A DNA stretch of 64,000 bases from Bog-473 sp963840435 (lineage in GTDB: Bacteria > Actinomycetota > Acidimicrobiia > Acidimicrobiales > RAAP-2). The stretch covers positions 434,001-498,000 of the forward strand of contig CAWIYY010000003.1 in NCBI GenBank assembly GCA_963840435.1. The letters run 5' to 3'. Numbering within the stretch: the stretch's first letter is position 1; every line of letters begins with the position of its first letter. Shown here piece by piece: positions 31,887 to 42,301 of the stretch. The notes under the pieces were generated by a model. That model ran no database searches, was not told where the DNA came from, and was given only the letters and a program-made list of their open reading frames with translations. The position numbers and the translations under genes were made by a program.

Positions 31887-34036
31887 CCACATTCCGATGG
31901 CCCGTCCATTCGGGCGGCCTGGCGGAGTTCGAGGCCAGCCTCCCCTTCGTCCTCGACGACTTCCAGCAGCACGCCCTGCGTTGCCTCGACGCCGAGCAGT
32001 CGGTGCTCGTCTCGGCCCCGACCGGCTCGGGAAAGACCCTGGTGGCGTCCTACGCCGTCCACCGGGCGCTGGCGGCACGGGGCAAGGCCTTCTACACGAC
32101 ACCGCTCAAGGCCCTGTCGAACCAGAAGTTCGCCGAGCTGGCGGCCACCTACGGCGAGGACCACGTCGGGCTGTTGACCGGCGACACCACGCTGCGGCCC
32201 CGGGCGCCCGTGGTGGTGATGACGACAGAAGTCCTGCGCAACATGCTGCTGGCGGGTTCCGACCTGCTCGAGGCCCTGCACACGGTGGTCCTCGACGAGG
32301 TGCACTTCCTCCAAGATCCGTACCGGGGCGGCGTATGGGAGGAGGTCCTCGTGCTCTCACCCCCCGAGATCCGCTTCGTCTGCCTGTCGGCCACGGTGAA
32401 CAACGCCGACGAGCTCGGCGCGTGGCTGCGCTCGGTGCGGGGCGACACTGCGGTCATCGTCGAACGCCAGCGGCCGATCGTCCTGCGCCACCACTTCGCG
32501 GTGCACCGGCGCGAGGACGAGGAGACGCTGCTGCTGCCGCTGCTGCAGGGGAACGGCAAGCCGGGCGGCGAGGGCCAACGCATCGACCAGATGGTGCGCC
32601 GGGCCCTGCACGGGCACGTCGGCCACTGGCAATCGCGGGGGAGGGGGCCCCGCCTTCCGTTCCGGGCCCCCCTGCGCACCGAGATGATCGAGGAGCTCGA
32701 CCAGGCCGAGATGTTGCCGGTGATCGTCTTCATCTTCTCCCGGGCCGCCTGCGACGACGCCGTGCGCCAGGTGCTGCGCGACGGCGTGCGCCTGACCGAC
32801 GCCCACGAGCGGACGGCCATCCGGGCGATCGCCGAGCACCGGGTGGAGCCGCTCGACGACGACGACCTCACCGTGCTCGGCTTCGACGAGTGGCTCGAGG
32901 GCCTCGAGCGTGGCGTGGCGGCCCATCATGCCGGCATGGTGCCCTTGTTCCGGGAGACGGTCGAGGAGTGCTTCGCCGCCGGATTGCTCAAGGTCGTCTT
33001 CGCCACCGAGACGCTCTCGCTCGGGATCAACATGCCGGCACGTTCGGTGGTGATCGAGCGCTTCTCCAAGTACGGCGGCGCCGGGCGGGCCACCTTGACC
33101 TCGGGGGAGTACCTCCAGCTGACCGGCCGGGCCGGCCGGCGCGGCCTCGACGAGGAAGGTCACGCCGTGGTCTCGTGGTCCAACGAGATCACCTTCGCCG
33201 AAGCGGCCCGGGTGGCCTCCGCCCCGCCGCCGGACCTGCGCTCGGCCTTCCGGCCCACCTACAACCTGGCCGTCAACCTGATCTCGCGCTTCGACCGGGA
33301 CACGGCCAACGAGGTCCTGCACCGTTCTTTCGCCCAGTGGCAGGCCCGCAAGCCCGATCTGCTGAGCCGCCAGCTGGGTCATCGCCTGGCCGTGCTGGGC
33401 GAGCTGGGCTACGTCGACGGCTGGAGCCTGACCCCGGCCGGCCGGCGGTTGTCACGCATCTACCACGAGGCCGACCTGCTCGTGGCCGAGGCCCTGGGCA
33501 GCGACGTCCTGGCCGGGGCCGAGCCGTCCGTCCTGGCCGGGGTGCTGTCCTCGGTCGTCTTCGAGCCCCGACGGGCCCGGCGGCTGCCGGGACACGGCCA
33601 CGGCCACGGTCCCGGACAGGGCCGGGGGCTCGGCTCCCCCCGGGGCAAGCGCCGGGGGCAGCTCCAGGACCGCCTGGGCGACAAGCGCAGGGCCGAGCTG
33701 TCCCGGCGGGCCGAGGCGGTCGCCTCCATGGCCGAGCGGATCCGGACCATCGAGGAGGCGCACCTGGTGCCCCGGACCCGGCAAGTGGCGCCCGGGCTGG
33801 CAACGGCGGTCGCCTCCTGGGTCCGCGGGGCCTCGTTCTCGACCGCACTGGCGGTGGCGGGCCGGGACGCCGGCGACCTGGCGCCCGGCGATTTCGTGCG
33901 CACCATGAAGTCGGTGGCCGACCTGGCCCAGCAGGTCTCCCACACGGCGGAGGACCCGGAAGTGGCGGCCGCCGCCCGGGAGGCCGTCGACCAGCTGGTC
34001 CGGGGCGTGGTGGCGGGCGGGCTGCCCTCGGGCTGA
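31883..34036 (+). CDS. helY: Ski2/Mtr4-like DEAD-box helicase (HelY type)
   Basis: A 717-residue superfamily 2 helicase. Walker A APTGSGKT is at about residues 48-55, the Walker B box is DEVH (motif II), LSATVNN is motif III, and QLTGRAGRRGLD is motif VI. The Ski2-like ratchet region and a C-terminal domain follow, with a His/Gly-rich insertion (GHGHGHGPGQG) and a basic stretch near residue 570. Actinobacterial HelY is usually about 900 residues, so this copy is compact. Likely roles are RNA unwinding in decay or processing. The start is TTG 31883, overlapping the tatC stop (TTGA). Confidence 0.9.
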   Translation: MTTFRWPVHSGGLAEFEASLPFVLDDFQQHALRCLDAEQSVLVSAPTGSGKTLVASYAVHRALAARGKAFYTTPLKALSNQKFAELAATYGEDHVGLLTGDTTLRPRAPVVVMTTEVLRNMLLAGSDLLEALHTVVLDEVHFLQDPYRGGVWEEVLVLSPPEIRFVCLSATVNNADELGAWLRSVRGDTAVIVERQRPIVLRHHFAVHRREDEETLLLPLLQGNGKPGGEGQRIDQMVRRALHGHVGHWQSRGRGPRLPFRAPLRTEMIEELDQAEMLPVIVFIFSRAACDDAVRQVLRDGVRLTDAHERTAIRAIAEHRVEPLDDDDLTVLGFDEWLEGLERGVAAHHAGMVPLFRETVEECFAAGLLKVVFATETLSLGINMPARSVVIERFSKYGGAGRATLTSGEYLQLTGRAGRRGLDEEGHAVVSWSNEITFAEAARVASAPPPDLRSAFRPTYNLAVNLISRFDRDTANEVLHRSFAQWQARKPDLLSRQLGHRLAVLGELGYVDGWSLTPAGRRLSRIYHEADLLVAEALGSDVLAGAEPSVLAGVLSSVVFEPRRARRLPGHGHGHGPGQGRGLGSPRGKRRGQLQDRLGDKRRAELSRRAEAVASMAERIRTIEEAHLVPRTRQVAPGLATAVASWVRGASFSTALAVAGRDAGDLAPGDFVRTMKSVADLAQQVSHTAEDPEVAAAAREAVDQLVRGVVAGGLPSG

Positions 34037-34116
34037 CGCGGGATGAGGCGGTCTGAGGCCCAGAAAAGGCCCTCTCCCGACCGGGCCCATCCGCCACTGC
34101 TGAGCCAGCCCCGTTC

Positions 34117-34131
34117 TATCGTTACCCGGGC
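34117..34131 (+). promoter_or_regulatory. -10-like element of the ThyX-like gene
   Basis: TATCGT (34117-34122) ends 9 nt before ATG 34132; there is no Shine-Dalgarno in the 95-nt gap after the helicase. Confidence 0.4.
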
Positions 34132-35769
34132 ATGTTCCCCTACTCCGAAGAGCGCTTCACCGCGGACGAGGAGGCCGTCCTCAGGCGCTACGTGACCAAC
34201 CTCGACCAGCCGGTTTTCGCCCTGGTCAACCTGCCCGAAGTGGTGAAGGGAGCGCTCTTCGCCCGCTACTCGCGGTCGCCCAAGAGCCTGCGCCGGCTCT
34301 TCCTCGACGAGTTCGTCGGCGAGCTCGATGTGTCAGGTGACGCGTCGGTCGACGCAACCGTCGGACTGCAGCGCGCCGAGCAGCTCTACGAGAAGGTGTT
34401 CGTCGAGTACGGCGACGACTCGGTGGCGCAGCTCGGTGGCGTGCACCTGGCGTGCGAGCAAGCGTCCAACGTGCTCTCCAAAGTGCTCGAGTGGGGACGG
34501 CTCATGGCCTATCTCGAGCAGTCGACGCGCTACATCGCGTACAACAATCGCCTCGACAACGGCCAGTACCGCTACTATCGCCCGCCCGAAATCCTCGACT
34601 CGCCCCACGGCGCCCGTTTCGTGGGCGAGATGGACCGCGTCTTCGACACGTACGGCGAGTTGTTGCCTCGCATGCAGGTGTCGGTGGCGCAACGCTTTGC
34701 GCAACAGGCGGGCGACAGCGACTTCGTGTACCGCCAAGCGACGCGGGCCAAGTCGCTGGACGCGCTGCGCGGCCTGCTGCCCGCGGCGTCGCTCTCGAAC
34801 ATCGGCGTGTACGGCACCGGCCAGGCCTACGAGCAACTATTGCTCCGCATGCGCGCCCACCCGCTGCCCGAGGCGCGCCACTACGCGGAGATGATGTTGA
34901 CCGAGTTGCGCAAGGTCATCCCGTCCTTCCTCCAGCGCGTCGACGTCGCGGCGCGCGGAGGGGAGTGGTCGGCCTACCTCGAGTCGACGCGCCGTCAGAC
35001 CGACGCGCTGGTGCGCCGCCTGTGGCCGGAGCGGAACGAGGAAAACCTCGGTGACGAGTCCGGCGAACCCGACGAGGTGAGCCTCCTCGATTTCGATCCC
35101 GACGGGGAGGAAAAAGTACTGGTAGCGGCGTGTTTTGCCGCCATGGATTGCTCGGAGCGCGAGGCCGAGCGCCGGGTGCGGCGGCTCGGGCACGACGACC
35201 GTGTCGCGCTGCTGCGGGCCTACGTGGGCGACCGGCGCAACCGGCGGCACCGTCCCGGTCGGGCCTTCGAACGCACCGACTATCGCTTCGAGTTGGTCAC
35301 GGACTACGGCGCGTTCCGCGATCTGCAGCGGCACCGCATGCTGACGATCGAGTGGCAGCCGCTCGGGATCGCGCTCGGCTACGACATGCCGGCGCTGGTG
35401 GAGGAGTCGGGTCTGGCCGAGGAGTACGACGCGGCGATCGCCCGGGCCGAGGACCTGTACAGGTCGTTGGCCGTCGACTTTCCCGAACAGGCGTCGTACG
35501 CCGTCGCCCTGGCCCATCGCATTCGCTACGTGATGCAGATGAACGCGCGTGAAGCAATGCATCTGATCGAGTTGCGGTCGGGGACGCAGGGTCATCCCGC
35601 CTATCGGCGGGTGGCGCAACAGATGCACCGGGCCATCGCCGAGACGGCCGGGCACCGGGCCATCGCCGAATCGATGGCTTTCGTCGAGCATGGCACGACC
35701 GACCTGGAACGGCTCGAATCGGAGCGGCGGGCGGAGCGTCGCCGAGCCGAAAAATCTGCGACGCATTGA
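34132..35769 (+). CDS. Tandem ThyX-fold protein (flavin-dependent thymidylate synthase-like)
   Basis: A 545-residue protein made of two ThyX-like halves. The N-terminal half has YGDDSVAQLGGVHLACEQAS followed by AYLEQSTRYIAY, matching the ThyX region that ends in (N)EQSxRY. The C-terminal half has RDLQRHRMLTIEWQPLG, matching the start of the RHRxxS motif, and REAMHLIELRSGTQGHPAYR, matching the ELRxxxxAQxEIR segment. Neither half has a full canonical motif, so one half may complement the other, or the protein may no longer make dTMP. Ordinary ThyX is about 220-270 residues per subunit. The frame is clean over its length. I know this double form only as a conserved uncharacterised relative. Confidence 0.75.
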   Translation: MFPYSEERFTADEEAVLRRYVTNLDQPVFALVNLPEVVKGALFARYSRSPKSLRRLFLDEFVGELDVSGDASVDATVGLQRAEQLYEKVFVEYGDDSVAQLGGVHLACEQASNVLSKVLEWGRLMAYLEQSTRYIAYNNRLDNGQYRYYRPPEILDSPHGARFVGEMDRVFDTYGELLPRMQVSVAQRFAQQAGDSDFVYRQATRAKSLDALRGLLPAASLSNIGVYGTGQAYEQLLLRMRAHPLPEARHYAEMMLTELRKVIPSFLQRVDVAARGGEWSAYLESTRRQTDALVRRLWPERNEENLGDESGEPDEVSLLDFDPDGEEKVLVAACFAAMDCSEREAERRVRRLGHDDRVALLRAYVGDRRNRRHRPGRAFERTDYRFELVTDYGAFRDLQRHRMLTIEWQPLGIALGYDMPALVEESGLAEEYDAAIARAEDLYRSLAVDFPEQASYAVALAHRIRYVMQMNAREAMHLIELRSGTQGHPAYRRVAQQMHRAIAETAGHRAIAESMAFVEHGTTDLERLESERRAERRRAEKSATH

Positions 35770-36066
35770 CCAGGAAATACCCTCGTTCTCCCTGGTTAGA
35801 GGACCCTCTTTCATCTTGACGCGGGCACCTCGGAATTGCGTAATGTACGGCGCAGTCCCGACGCCCTGGACGATGCTGCGGCAGGAAAACCGTTGATGCG
35901 GCGAGGGCGGGATGTGCTGTGAGAGGCGGTGGTAGGCCCTGGGGGTCGAGTAGAGAACGTGTTGCTTGCCTGGCTTTCCCGGGCCTGCGAGATGGCGCCA
36001 AAGACCCCCGGGCCCGCCCGCCCGTCACACCCCTGTAGGAGCGATCGAAACGCCCGCGTGACCGTC
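35770..36066. other. Intergenic region with a promoter-like element
   Basis: About 300 bp between the ThyX-like gene and the DUF4193 gene. TTGACG (35816-35821) and TAATGT (35841-35846) form a fair sigma-70-type pair with a long 19-nt spacer. Downstream DNA is GC-rich with CCCGGG-containing palindromes near 35985 and 36015, but no terminator T-run and no ORF. It could be a long 5' leader or an unannotated small RNA. Confidence 0.35.
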
Positions 36067-36082
36067 TATGCTCCGGCGGCAC
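36067..36082 (+). promoter_or_regulatory. Possible -10 of the DUF4193 gene
   Basis: TATGCT (36067-36072) ends 10 nt before ATG 36083; no Shine-Dalgarno is visible. Confidence 0.3.
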
Positions 36083-36586
36083 ATGGCGACCAAGAAGAAG
36101 GCCAAGACCGAAGAAGTCGAGGCAGAGAGCCCCGACGCGGAAGACGCGAGCCTCGACGAGGAGCTCGACATCGAGGACGACGACCTCGAGGACCTCGACG
36201 AGGTAGACGTCCTCGAGCCGGACGACGATGACGACGCGGTGGTCGTCGATGTCGACGACGAGGACGAAGAGGACGAGGTCGAGGTCCTGACGCCCTCGCC
36301 CGCCGCGGTGGTCGAGAAGAGCGGTGAGGGCGACGAGGAGGAAGAGGAAGAGGAGCCCGACGACGAGGACGTCGAGGCCAGCCTGGACGTGATCCTCAAG
36401 GAGCGCCTCGTCGTCGAGGACGAGCCCGAGGACGAAGAGGCGACCGACCAGGAGGACAAGTCCGAGGGCAACGAGCGGGTGCTGCCCAAGCAGCCGGACG
36501 AGTTCGTGTGCCGATCGTGCTTCCTGGTCAAGCACCCCAGCCAGCTGGCTGACAAGAAGAACATGCTCTGCCGGGATTGTGTCTGA
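36083..36586 (+). CDS. DUF4193-type acidic protein with C-terminal zinc motif
   Basis: A 167-residue protein of an actinobacterial family. A short basic start MATKKKAK is followed by a very acidic region (Asp/Glu over half of residues 15-130), then a C-terminal CRSCFLVKHPSQL...MLCRDC that forms a four-Cys zinc site. The family is conserved in mycobacteria without known function; the RNA-polymerase-binding look of acidic plus zinc-ribbon is only a speculation. The ATG at 36083 is chosen since MATKKKAK is the family start. The next gene overlaps its stop. Confidence 0.85.
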   Translation: MATKKKAKTEEVEAESPDAEDASLDEELDIEDDDLEDLDEVDVLEPDDDDDAVVVDVDDEDEEDEVEVLTPSPAAVVEKSGEGDEEEEEEEPDDEDVEASLDVILKERLVVEDEPEDEEATDQEDKSEGNERVLPKQPDEFVCRSCFLVKHPSQLADKKNMLCRDCV

Positions 36587-37118
36587 GGACACGCCGAGGA
36601 GCGGCGACGGTCCCCTGCGACGGACGCTCGACATCTGCGTCTTCGCTCCCGTCGGCATGGCGGTGACGCTGGCCGAGGAATTGCCCGAGTTCGTCGACAA
36701 GGGGCGGCAACGGGTGCAGTTGCAGTTGGGCAACGCCAAGGTCGTCGGGCGCTTCGTCGTGACCCGGGGACAGCGACATTTGTCCGATCGCCTCGGTGAC
36801 GTGCTGCAGGGGATGAGCGACGACTTCGACAACGTCGACGTCGAAGGCCGCGGGTACGGCGAGCGAGGGCGGGGACGGGATCCCGAGTCGGCTTCCGTGA
36901 CGCCGCCGGATCCGGCCGCTGCCGCCATCGTGGAAGGCGCGCTGGCCGACTACGACACGTTGAGCGCGTCGCAGGTGGTGCGCCGCCTCGAGAGCCTGGG
37001 GCCCGACGAGTTGCACGCGGTCCAGCGCTACGAAGCCTCGACCCGGAACCGCCGCACCATCTTGAACCGGGCCAGCCAGCTCCTCGAGGAGGGGCCGGCG
37101 GCCGCAGCCGGCGAGTAG
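36579..37118 (+). CDS. Hypothetical protein with conserved C-terminal helical domain
   Basis: A 179-residue protein from GTG 36579, overlapping the DUF4193 stop by 8 nt. Residues about 15-70 are helical (VFAPVGMAVTLAEELPEFVDKG), a linker with RGYGERGRGRDPE follows, and the C-terminal domain reads YDTLSASQVVRRLESL then ELHAVQRYEAST and RNRRTILNRASQLLEE. That C-terminal module recurs in actinobacterial proteins of unknown role, some described as lipid-droplet-associated-like; I am not certain of that match. Coupled translation suggests a link to the DUF4193 protein. Confidence 0.65.
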   Translation: MSEDTPRSGDGPLRRTLDICVFAPVGMAVTLAEELPEFVDKGRQRVQLQLGNAKVVGRFVVTRGQRHLSDRLGDVLQGMSDDFDNVDVEGRGYGERGRGRDPESASVTPPDPAAAAIVEGALADYDTLSASQVVRRLESLGPDELHAVQRYEASTRNRRTILNRASQLLEEGPAAAAGE

Positions 37119-37127
37119 CGCACGGCC

Positions 37128-37586
37128 ATGGAGCGCGCCCGGCTGGCCTCGACGGACGACCGGGTCGCCTGCGCCCGCTTGCTCGATCTGGCCCTCGACG
37201 GGGCCCGGGGCATGCGAGGCGGACCGGCGCTGCTCGGCTCGGAGACCACGGCATCCCTCCTCGAGCGCTGGAGCGGCCCGCAGGCCGGCCTGTTCGTCGG
37301 CGAGTACGAGGGCGCGGTGGTCGGGCTCCTCGGACTCGGGCTCGGCCTGAGCGAAGCGGTGGCCGGACGGGCGAGTGGGCTCATCGAGTGCTGCTATGTC
37401 GAGCCGGACGCCCGTGGGGTGGGTGTCGGCAGCTCCCTGATGGAAGCGGCCGTGGCCTGGGCCGGGAACCACGGGTGCACCGACCTCGACGCGCTGGCCC
37501 TCCCGGGAGATCGTCAGACGAAGCAGCGCCTCGAAGCGGCCGGATTCACCGCCCGGCTGTTGACGCTCAGCCGCCGGTTGGGCTGA
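37128..37586 (+). CDS. GNAT-family N-acetyltransferase
   Basis: A 152-residue single-domain GNAT. GLFVGEYEGAVVGLLGLG gives the core strands, ECCYVEPDARGVGVGSSLMEAA is the acetyl-CoA loop (motif A), and QRLEAAGF is the usual C-terminal cue. Substrate unknown. It starts 9 nt after its neighbour and its last 20 nt overlap the convergent gene, so the two messages are complementary at their ends. Confidence 0.85.
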   Translation: MERARLASTDDRVACARLLDLALDGARGMRGGPALLGSETTASLLERWSGPQAGLFVGEYEGAVVGLLGLGLGLSEAVAGRASGLIECCYVEPDARGVGVGSSLMEAAVAWAGNHGCTDLDALALPGDRQTKQRLEAAGFTARLLTLSRRLG

Positions 37587-38868
37587 AGCGGCGTTCGGCG
37601 TTGACCCGGCGCGGTGGGGGCGGCGGGATCTTCAGGCCGAGCAGCTTGGCCAGGACCGGCACGGACCCGGCGGCGTTGCGGGCCGCCTGACGGGCTACCT
37701 CGTCGTTGGGGATCCCGGTCGGCTTGACCGTCCGGCGGACGGGGGAGGCGACGACGGCATCGAGCAGCTGCATCCACTCCTCGGGCGCCTTGTCGGCCGA
37801 CATGGCCTCGCCCGCGGCGGCGGCCAGGCGCACGGCCAGGTCGGCCGGCAACCGGGTCCCGGGCTCGGGCGGCCGGATGGAGGCCTCGATGGCCTGCTGG
37901 GTCCGCCCGTCCTTCAGCGCGTTGGTCATACGGGCCAGCCACTCCTCGCGGAGGGCGGCGGTGCGCTGGTCGAGCGACTCCTGGAGCGCCTTGGCGGTGG
38001 CCCGGCCCTCCTCGTCGAGGATGAGCGTGCGCGACGCCGTGACGACGGCTCGCAGCTCGCGCAACCGGTACTCCTTGCCCACGGTCTGCGCGACGCTGGC
38101 TCGATCCTTCCAGTCGGCCAGGCGCACGACGGGGAGGAGCTCCTCGGCCATGGCCACGAGCGCATCGGCGGCGATCGGCGGCTTGCCGCTGGCCTTGGCC
38201 GCGGTGTTCTGGTCGTTGATGGCCTGGCGCACGGCCTGGATCCCGCCGCGCAGCAGCTGCTCGGCCACGGGGATCTGCTCGGGCCGCAGGGTGGCCAGCA
38301 TGGCATTGCGGTGTGTCGTCGACGTGGGCATGGCCGGCCGCTCGCCCCGACTCGGACGACCCTCGTCGGCCCCGGGACGGCGCCCGCCCGGTCGCCGTGG
38401 ACCGCTGCCACCCGCGCTGCCGCCCCCGCTCGGTGCGCCAGCCCGGGAGCGTTCGCCCCGACCCTCGCGACGAGGACCGTCGTCTCCGCCGCTCCCACGT
38501 CGTCCGTCCCGACCGCCACCGCCACGACCTCGGTCGCGGCCCTCGCCATCGTCGTCGCGGCGCCGCTTGCCGGACCCGGGGGCCAGGATCACCGACACGT
38601 CGGGTGCACGCCGGGGCGTGCCCTTGACCTCGATACGGCCCTCGCTCTTCTCGGGCGACCGGGCCGGCTTGGTCTGGGTCAGGGACAGGATCTCGATGCC
38701 CTCGAGGCCGGTGTCCACGATGGCCTGGAGGACGGCGCCCACCTTCTCGCCCGGGGGTACCAACGAAGCCTCGACCGTGCCCTTGGGCTGGCGAGCACCC
38801 GCGGCGCGCCAGGTCCAGGACCCATCGCCCGTTTGACTGGTCAGTTCGATGTCGATCCGGCGGGACAT
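37567..38868 (-). CDS. Conserved protein with RGG-rich linker, possible RNA-binding
   Basis: A 433-residue protein in three parts. Residues 1-90 are a compact beta-rich domain (DIELTSQTGDGSWTWRAAG...). Residues about 95-185 are a disordered linker very rich in Arg, Gly and Asp (DRGRGGGGRDGRRGSGG), like eukaryotic RGG RNA-binding regions. Residues about 190-433 are helical, with ATLRPEQIPVAEQLLRGGI and LADWKDRASVAQTVGKEYRL. I do not recognise a named family. The layout suggests RNA or DNA contact, which is inference from composition. It overlaps the GNAT gene at its 3' end and is divergent from the HtrA gene. Confidence 0.7.
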   Translation of the reverse strand: MSRRIDIELTSQTGDGSWTWRAAGARQPKGTVEASLVPPGEKVGAVLQAIVDTGLEGIEILSLTQTKPARSPEKSEGRIEVKGTPRRAPDVSVILAPGSGKRRRDDDGEGRDRGRGGGGRDGRRGSGGDDGPRREGRGERSRAGAPSGGGSAGGSGPRRPGGRRPGADEGRPSRGERPAMPTSTTHRNAMLATLRPEQIPVAEQLLRGGIQAVRQAINDQNTAAKASGKPPIAADALVAMAEELLPVVRLADWKDRASVAQTVGKEYRLRELRAVVTASRTLILDEEGRATAKALQESLDQRTAALREEWLARMTNALKDGRTQQAIEASIRPPEPGTRLPADLAVRLAAAAGEAMSADKAPEEWMQLLDAVVASPVRRTVKPTGIPNDEVARQAARNAAGSVPVLAKLLGLKIPPPPPRRVNAERRFSPTGG

Positions 38869-39031
38869 GCGGCGGACACGCTACCGCGCTCGGGCACAAC
38901 CTCCCGATACCGGGCGTGGAGTGGCGTCCCCTAACATGGAAACGGCCGTCGGCCGGAGGCGCCCCGTCCTGCTCCTGCCGTTCAGCACCTGGTGCCGCTC
39001 CGACGCACCACGCCCCCAGGAGGAATCGAGC

Positions 39032-40636
<1,605 letters not shown>

Positions 40637-40791
40637 CGCCCGCGCTGGATGTCCGACGAAGGCTCGTCCGTGACACCCTGCACCCTTCCTGGGGCGATCT
40701 CTTCATCGGTACGCCCCCACGCCACGTCGTGGCCTGCCCGAGGCCGACGTCATGCCCCGGAACCCGCCCGAACCCGCCTGAGCCGCCCTGA

Positions 40792-41283
40792 TCAGCGCCC
40801 GGGAATGTCGAAGTTCCGGTCCGGATGGGCCGGCGGAATGTTCATCGGCTCCGTCGGCTGCCACCCGCTCTCCGCAATGTCGTCGAGCACGTGCGCCATG
40901 TTGTACGCATCCTCCTCGTAGGAGAATTTCCCGTCCCCGGCATAGATCATCCGCGAGTACCCGGACTGCCGGTAGGGCGTGCCGTCAGGCTTGAGGCGCG
41001 GCATGATCTGCGTCCACTTCACGACGACGTCGTTGCCCTCGACCGCCGTGAACTCGACCGGGAACTTCCAGTCGCCCATCCCGACCATGGAGTCGACCAG
41101 CCACTGGGCGATGGCCTCCTTGCCCTCGATCCGACCCCAGGCGCCGTCGATGTAGACGGCGTCGTCGGTGTAGAAGTTGGACAGGGACCCGAACGCGTCG
41201 TCCTCCAGCCCCTCGTCGATGCGCTCGCGCAACGCCTGGTAGCGGTCGACGGTCGCCTTCACTTCCTCACGTGGATACGGCAT
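40792..41283 (-). CDS. NTF2/SnoaL-like protein
   Basis: A 163-residue cone-fold protein. The N-terminal helix (YPREEVKATVDRYQALRERID) and the YTDDAVYIDGAWGRIEGKEAI segment are typical of SnoaL-like and limonene-epoxide-hydrolase-like domains. Later strands include DVVVKWTQIMPRL. No catalytic Asp-Arg-Asp triad can be assigned with confidence, so binding, isomerase or accessory functions are all possible. The start at ATG 41283 has AAAGGGG upstream. It follows ppa on the same strand by 25 nt. Confidence 0.75.
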   Translation of the reverse strand: MPYPREEVKATVDRYQALRERIDEGLEDDAFGSLSNFYTDDAVYIDGAWGRIEGKEAIAQWLVDSMVGMGDWKFPVEFTAVEGNDVVVKWTQIMPRLKPDGTPYRQSGYSRMIYAGDGKFSYEEDAYNMAHVLDDIAESGWQPTEPMNIPPAHPDRNFDIPGR

Positions 41284-41308
41284 GGTTCCCCTTTCATCCT
41301 GCGTCTGT

Positions 41309-41800
41309 CTACCCGGCCTGGTAGGCCGCCCGGCACGCCTCGAGCTCACGCAAGGCGGCGGCCCGGTTGTCGAAACCCTCGACCGAGACGGACTTCCCCG
41401 GTTCGAGGTCCTTGTAGATGCTGAAGAAGTGCGCGATCTCGTTGCGTAGATGCTCGGGCACGTCCTCGATATCGGCCGCCCCGTCCCATTGCGGATCGTG
41501 TTCGAGCACGCTGATCAGCTTGGCGTCGAGACCCGCCTCGTCGCGCATGAAGAACACGCCGACGATGCGCACCCGCACCAGGCAGCCCGGGAACGTGGGG
41601 TCGGTGACCAGGACGAGCACGTCGAGCGGGTCACCGTCGCCGGCCAATGTCTCGGGGACGAAGCCGTAGTCCGCCGGATAGGTGGTGGCGGTGAAGAGGC
41701 GGCGGTCCAACCGGATGACATGCTTCTCGTGGTCGTACTCGTACTTGTTGCGGCTCCCGGTCGGGATCTCGATGACGACGTCGATCGCCTCACCGTTCAC
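41309..41800 (-). CDS. ppa: Inorganic pyrophosphatase (family I)
   Basis: A 163-residue soluble enzyme hydrolysing pyrophosphate. EIPTGSRNKYEYDHE supplies substrate Lys/Glu, TTYPADYGFVPETLAGDGDPLDVLV holds the metal-binding Asp cluster, and DIEDVPEH plus HFFSIYKDLEPGK complete the site. Length is right for the bacterial hexameric form. The GTG start at 41800 overlaps the stop of the VOC gene (GTGA). Confidence 0.97.
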   Translation of the reverse strand: MNGEAIDVVIEIPTGSRNKYEYDHEKHVIRLDRRLFTATTYPADYGFVPETLAGDGDPLDVLVLVTDPTFPGCLVRVRIVGVFFMRDEAGLDAKLISVLEHDPQWDGAADIEDVPEHLRNEIAHFFSIYKDLEPGKSVSVEGFDNRAAALRELEACRAAYQAG

Positions 41801-42232
41801 GGCAGTTCCGGCGGCGCCGTACGGCGCTCGGGGTCGATCGGGCTCATGATGCCCACGCCGTTGCCGTCGGGGTCGCTGACCACGGCGTAGCGAGCGCCCC
41901 AGAAGGCGTCACAGGGCGGCTGCTGGACCGGCACGCCGGCGGCGACCAACGTCTCGACGAGGGAGTCGACCTCGTCGCGCCGGTCGACCTTGAACCCGAG
42001 GACGGCGCCGGGACCGCCGGGCCAGCCTGCGTTCCACGTGGCCGCGAACGTCGGTGCTGTCGAGGTCGATGTCGAGCGGGACGTCGTCGGTGTGCAGCGC
42101 CGAGACGTGGTGCTCGGACCAGACGGCATCGCCCGGGTCGCCGAACGCGACGCCGAGGCGGGCGTAAAACGCACGCGTGGCGTCGACGTTGGAGACGACC
42201 AGGTTGATCTGATCGAGCCGGATCGGTGCCAC
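41797..42232 (-). pseudogene. VOC/glyoxalase-superfamily protein with one frameshift
   Basis: A 144-residue single VOC domain if the frame is repaired. From GTG 42232 the protein reads LDQINLVVSNVDATRAFYAR and DVPLDIDLDST in one frame; near 42035-42055 the frame shifts by one and continues as FAATWNAGWPGGPGAVLGFKV and YAVVSDPDGNGVGIMSPIDP to the end. One excess base would explain it. The stop overlaps ppa, so the coupling is intact, which argues for a recent indel or sequencing error rather than long decay. Confidence 0.75.
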
Positions 42233-42245
42233 GGTGGACACCGTA
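42233..42245 (-). promoter_or_regulatory. Leaderless promoter of the VOC-ppa pair
   Basis: TACGGT (42245-42240 on the minus strand) is 7 nt before GTG 42232. This favours GTG 42232 over the GTG at 42241, which would overlap the hexamer. Confidence 0.4.
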
Positions 42246-42301
42246 GTGCGACGCGCTGACGTGCGCGAGCGCGCCGGCGTCGCCGGCGTCGCCCGGTGCT
42301 C

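Noticed and set aside
31897..34056. 719-codon plus-strand open frame within the helicase gene
   Set aside because: Out of frame with all helicase motifs and very rich in Arg, Gly and Pro; a shadow of helY.
40637..40791. Terminator between htrA-like and NTF2-like convergent genes
   Set aside because: Only 5-bp GC hairpins without T-runs could be drawn, no better than chance in this composition.
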